Positions 13,658-15,345 of a stretch of 15,345 bases of DNA are shown piece after piece (the stretch's first letter is position 1; each line of letters starts with the position of its first letter). The position numbers and the translations under genes are program-made. Origin of the DNA: an uncultured Brachyspira sp. GTDB taxonomy: Bacteria > Spirochaetota > Brachyspiria > Brachyspirales > Brachyspiraceae. Under the pieces are notes generated by a model. The model worked only from the letters and a program-made list of their open reading frames with translations, did not search any database and had not been told where the DNA came from. The stretch spans positions 1 to 15,345 of the forward strand of contig NZ_CAJTQJ010000053.1 of NCBI RefSeq assembly GCF_910578695.1. Direction: 5' to 3'.

Positions 13658-15268
13658 ATGAAAAATAGAAGTATTATTATTTTAAATTTATTAATGCTCT
13701 TAATAATATCATGTTCAAATAATTCAGAAAAAGAAATTAATAAAATAAATAATGAAATAGTGATAAATCTGGCACCTGAACCTTTAACAATTGATCCTAC
13801 ATTAAATACAGATAATCTTACTATGATATATATTCTTCATGCATTTGAAGGGCTTACAAAAAAAGATGAAAATAATAAAATAATAGGAGGTACTGCCGAA
13901 AGCTGGGATATTAATAAAGAAGGCAATATATATACTTTTCATATAAGAAGTAATGCTAAATGGAGCGACGGAAAAGAAGTTAAGGCAGATGATTTTGTTT
14001 ATACTTGGAGGAGGGCTGTTGATCCTAAAACTGCCAATAAATACAGTTATTATTTTGAAGTGATAAAGAATGCAAAAGAAGTCATAAGCGGTGAAAAAAA
14101 AATAGAAGAACTTGGCGTAAGGGCTATAGATGATTATACATTTGAAGCAGAATTAAATAGTCCTACCGCATACTTTTTGGAGCTTGCTGCTTATCCTCCT
14201 TTTTATCCTGTGAGAGAAGATATTATAAATAAATACGGCGATGAATGGACATTAAAGCCTGAAACTTATATAGGAAACGGTGCTTTTAAAATGACTGAAA
14301 GAAATTTCGATAAAAATATAATACTTGAAAGAAATACTAATTATTGGAATAATGAAAATATAAAGCCTAATAAATTAACTTTTCTTTTAATGGAAGAGCC
14401 TAATACTTCGCTTGCAGGAGTTCTTAATGGTTCAATTCATTTCGCTAAACCTTTTCCAAGAAAGGATATTGAAAATCTAAAGAAAAAAGGAATAGTTCAT
14501 ATTGTACCAGTTGCTGCATCATATTATTACAGATATAACTTAAATAAAGAAGTTTTAAAAGATGAAAAAGTAAGAAAAGCATTATCTTTAGCTATCGACA
14601 GAGATTATATAGTAAAATCAATTACTAAATGCGGAGAAAGACCTGCAGGAAGTTTAATTCCTTATGGTATTAATGATATAAACGGAGATTTCAGGGATAA
14701 AGTCACAAGACATATAGGTACAGATAATTATGAAGATGATATTAAAGAGGCTAGAAAATTATTATCTCAGGCAGGATATGAAAACGGTAAAAATTTTCCT
14801 GTACTTGATTTGCTTATAGCGACAAGAGAATTTGATATTAATATTGCAGATGCTGTGCAGAATATGTTTAAAGAGGCTTTGAATATTGATATTAGAATAA
14901 TTAAAAATGAATGGGCTTCTTATCTTCAGAATATGTATGATAAAAATTTTGATTTGGCTGTTTATTTATGGTATGCAGATTATAATGATCCTATTAATTT
15001 TTTGAATATTTTTAAAAGCGATGCTCCTAATAATTACGGTTCATATTCAAATAATATATTTGATGATTATATCAATGAGGCTTCAGAAAATAAAAATAAT
15101 GATATAAGAATGCATACTCTTCATTCAGCAGAAAATATTTTTATGAATGATAATGCTATTATACCTATATATTATTATTCTGAGGCTTTGCTTGTTTCAG
15201 AGAGATTAAAAAATACTGAATATGATTCTCAGGGATTATACAGGTTTTTTAATGCTTATTTAGAATAG
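13658..15268 (+). CDS. oppA: Oligopeptide ABC transporter substrate-binding lipoprotein (OppA-like)
   Basis: This 536-aa extracellular solute-binding protein (family 5) should capture peptides outside the cytoplasmic membrane and hand them to an Opp/Dpp-type ABC permease. The signal peptide has a basic N-end (MKNRS), a hydrophobic core and the lipobox IISC, with lipidation at C19. The mature part shows typical OppA segments: PLTIDPTL, IYILHAFEGL, WSDGKEVKADDFVYTWRRA, YIGNGAFKM, VRKALSLAIDRD and LLSQAGY. Length is normal. AAGG at 13643-13646 is 11 nt from the ATG, rather far, but the signal peptide fixes the start. It lies 98 nt after bioA without a good terminator between, so read-through is possible, though a functional link to biotin is not implied. 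No permease gene lies in the window. Confidence 0.93.
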   Translation: MKNRSIIILNLLMLLIISCSNNSEKEINKINNEIVINLAPEPLTIDPTLNTDNLTMIYILHAFEGLTKKDENNKIIGGTAESWDINKEGNIYTFHIRSNAKWSDGKEVKADDFVYTWRRAVDPKTANKYSYYFEVIKNAKEVISGEKKIEELGVRAIDDYTFEAELNSPTAYFLELAAYPPFYPVREDIINKYGDEWTLKPETYIGNGAFKMTERNFDKNIILERNTNYWNNENIKPNKLTFLLMEEPNTSLAGVLNGSIHFAKPFPRKDIENLKKKGIVHIVPVAASYYYRYNLNKEVLKDEKVRKALSLAIDRDYIVKSITKCGERPAGSLIPYGINDINGDFRDKVTRHIGTDNYEDDIKEARKLLSQAGYENGKNFPVLDLLIATREFDINIADAVQNMFKEALNIDIRIIKNEWASYLQNMYDKNFDLAVYLWYADYNDPINFLNIFKSDAPNNYGSYSNNIFDDYINEASENKNNDIRMHTLHSAENIFMNDNAIIPIYYYSEALLVSERLKNTEYDSQGLYRFFNAYLE

Positions 15269-15345
15269 TTTATAATGGTATTTCTATCTATAATAAAAAT
15301 TATTTTTATTGTTGCTAGCTATAAACTCGCTAAAAATTAGCTAAT
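15269..15345 (+). other. Downstream spacer with AT-rich inverted repeat
   Basis: AATAAAAAT (15292-15300) and ATTTTTATT (15302-15310) are perfect reverse complements around one base. The loop is too small for a normal terminator unless inner pairs open. Short TAGC/GCTA motifs follow to the window edge. Nothing coding is seen. Confidence 0.3.

Overview
The window is very AT-rich bacterial DNA with compact genes, short purine-rich ribosome binding sites and heavy use of AT-ending codons. AT-rich wobble positions, an anaerobe-style biotin operon, an OppA lipoprotein and paired Hsp20 genes suggest an anaerobic host-associated bacterium. My best guess is a Brachyspira-like spirochaete. This is an inference from composition and gene content; there is no rRNA or other marker gene to prove it.

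Layout. (1) 1-5340 is the tail of a type I restriction-modification locus: the last 14 codons of hsdS, whose stop codon sits inside a terminator hairpin; a two-gene cassette on the opposite strand (177 aa, then 91 aa, overlapping by 44 nt) with its own promoter and palindromic operator-like site; hsdR (1059 aa); and a YgjP/DUF45-type zinc metallopeptidase. hsdM is presumably upstream of the window. (2) 5440-6840 is a solitary 466-aa protein of unknown function, DUF4026-like with a DUF2314-like C-terminus. (3) 7013-7981 is fabH, ending in a good intrinsic terminator and followed by a second hairpin that serves the convergent genes. (4) 8114-9046 (minus strand) holds two small heat shock (Hsp20) genes that share a nearly identical block, probably a tandem duplication. 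(5) 9047-9472 is an intergenic region with a possible gene remnant and, at its right end, a BirA operator overlapping a promoter whose predicted start falls on the birA start codon. (6) 9473-13559 is the biotin operon birA-bioB-bioD-bioA. (7) 13658-15268 is an OppA-type peptide-binding lipoprotein.

How the genes work together. The biotin operon converts KAPA to DAPA (BioA), DAPA to dethiobiotin (BioD) and dethiobiotin to biotin (BioB). BirA loads biotin onto the biotin carrier protein and, through its N-terminal helix-turn-helix, should repress its own operon through the operator at 9412-9445. The KAPA-forming steps (BioF and pimelate synthesis) are not here. FabH starts fatty acid synthesis, the main user of biotin through acetyl-CoA carboxylase, but it lies in a separate transcription unit.

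The best candidate for something undescribed is the 177-aa/91-aa cassette inside the restriction locus. It is laid out like a toxin-antitoxin or defence add-on, but I recognise neither protein with confidence.
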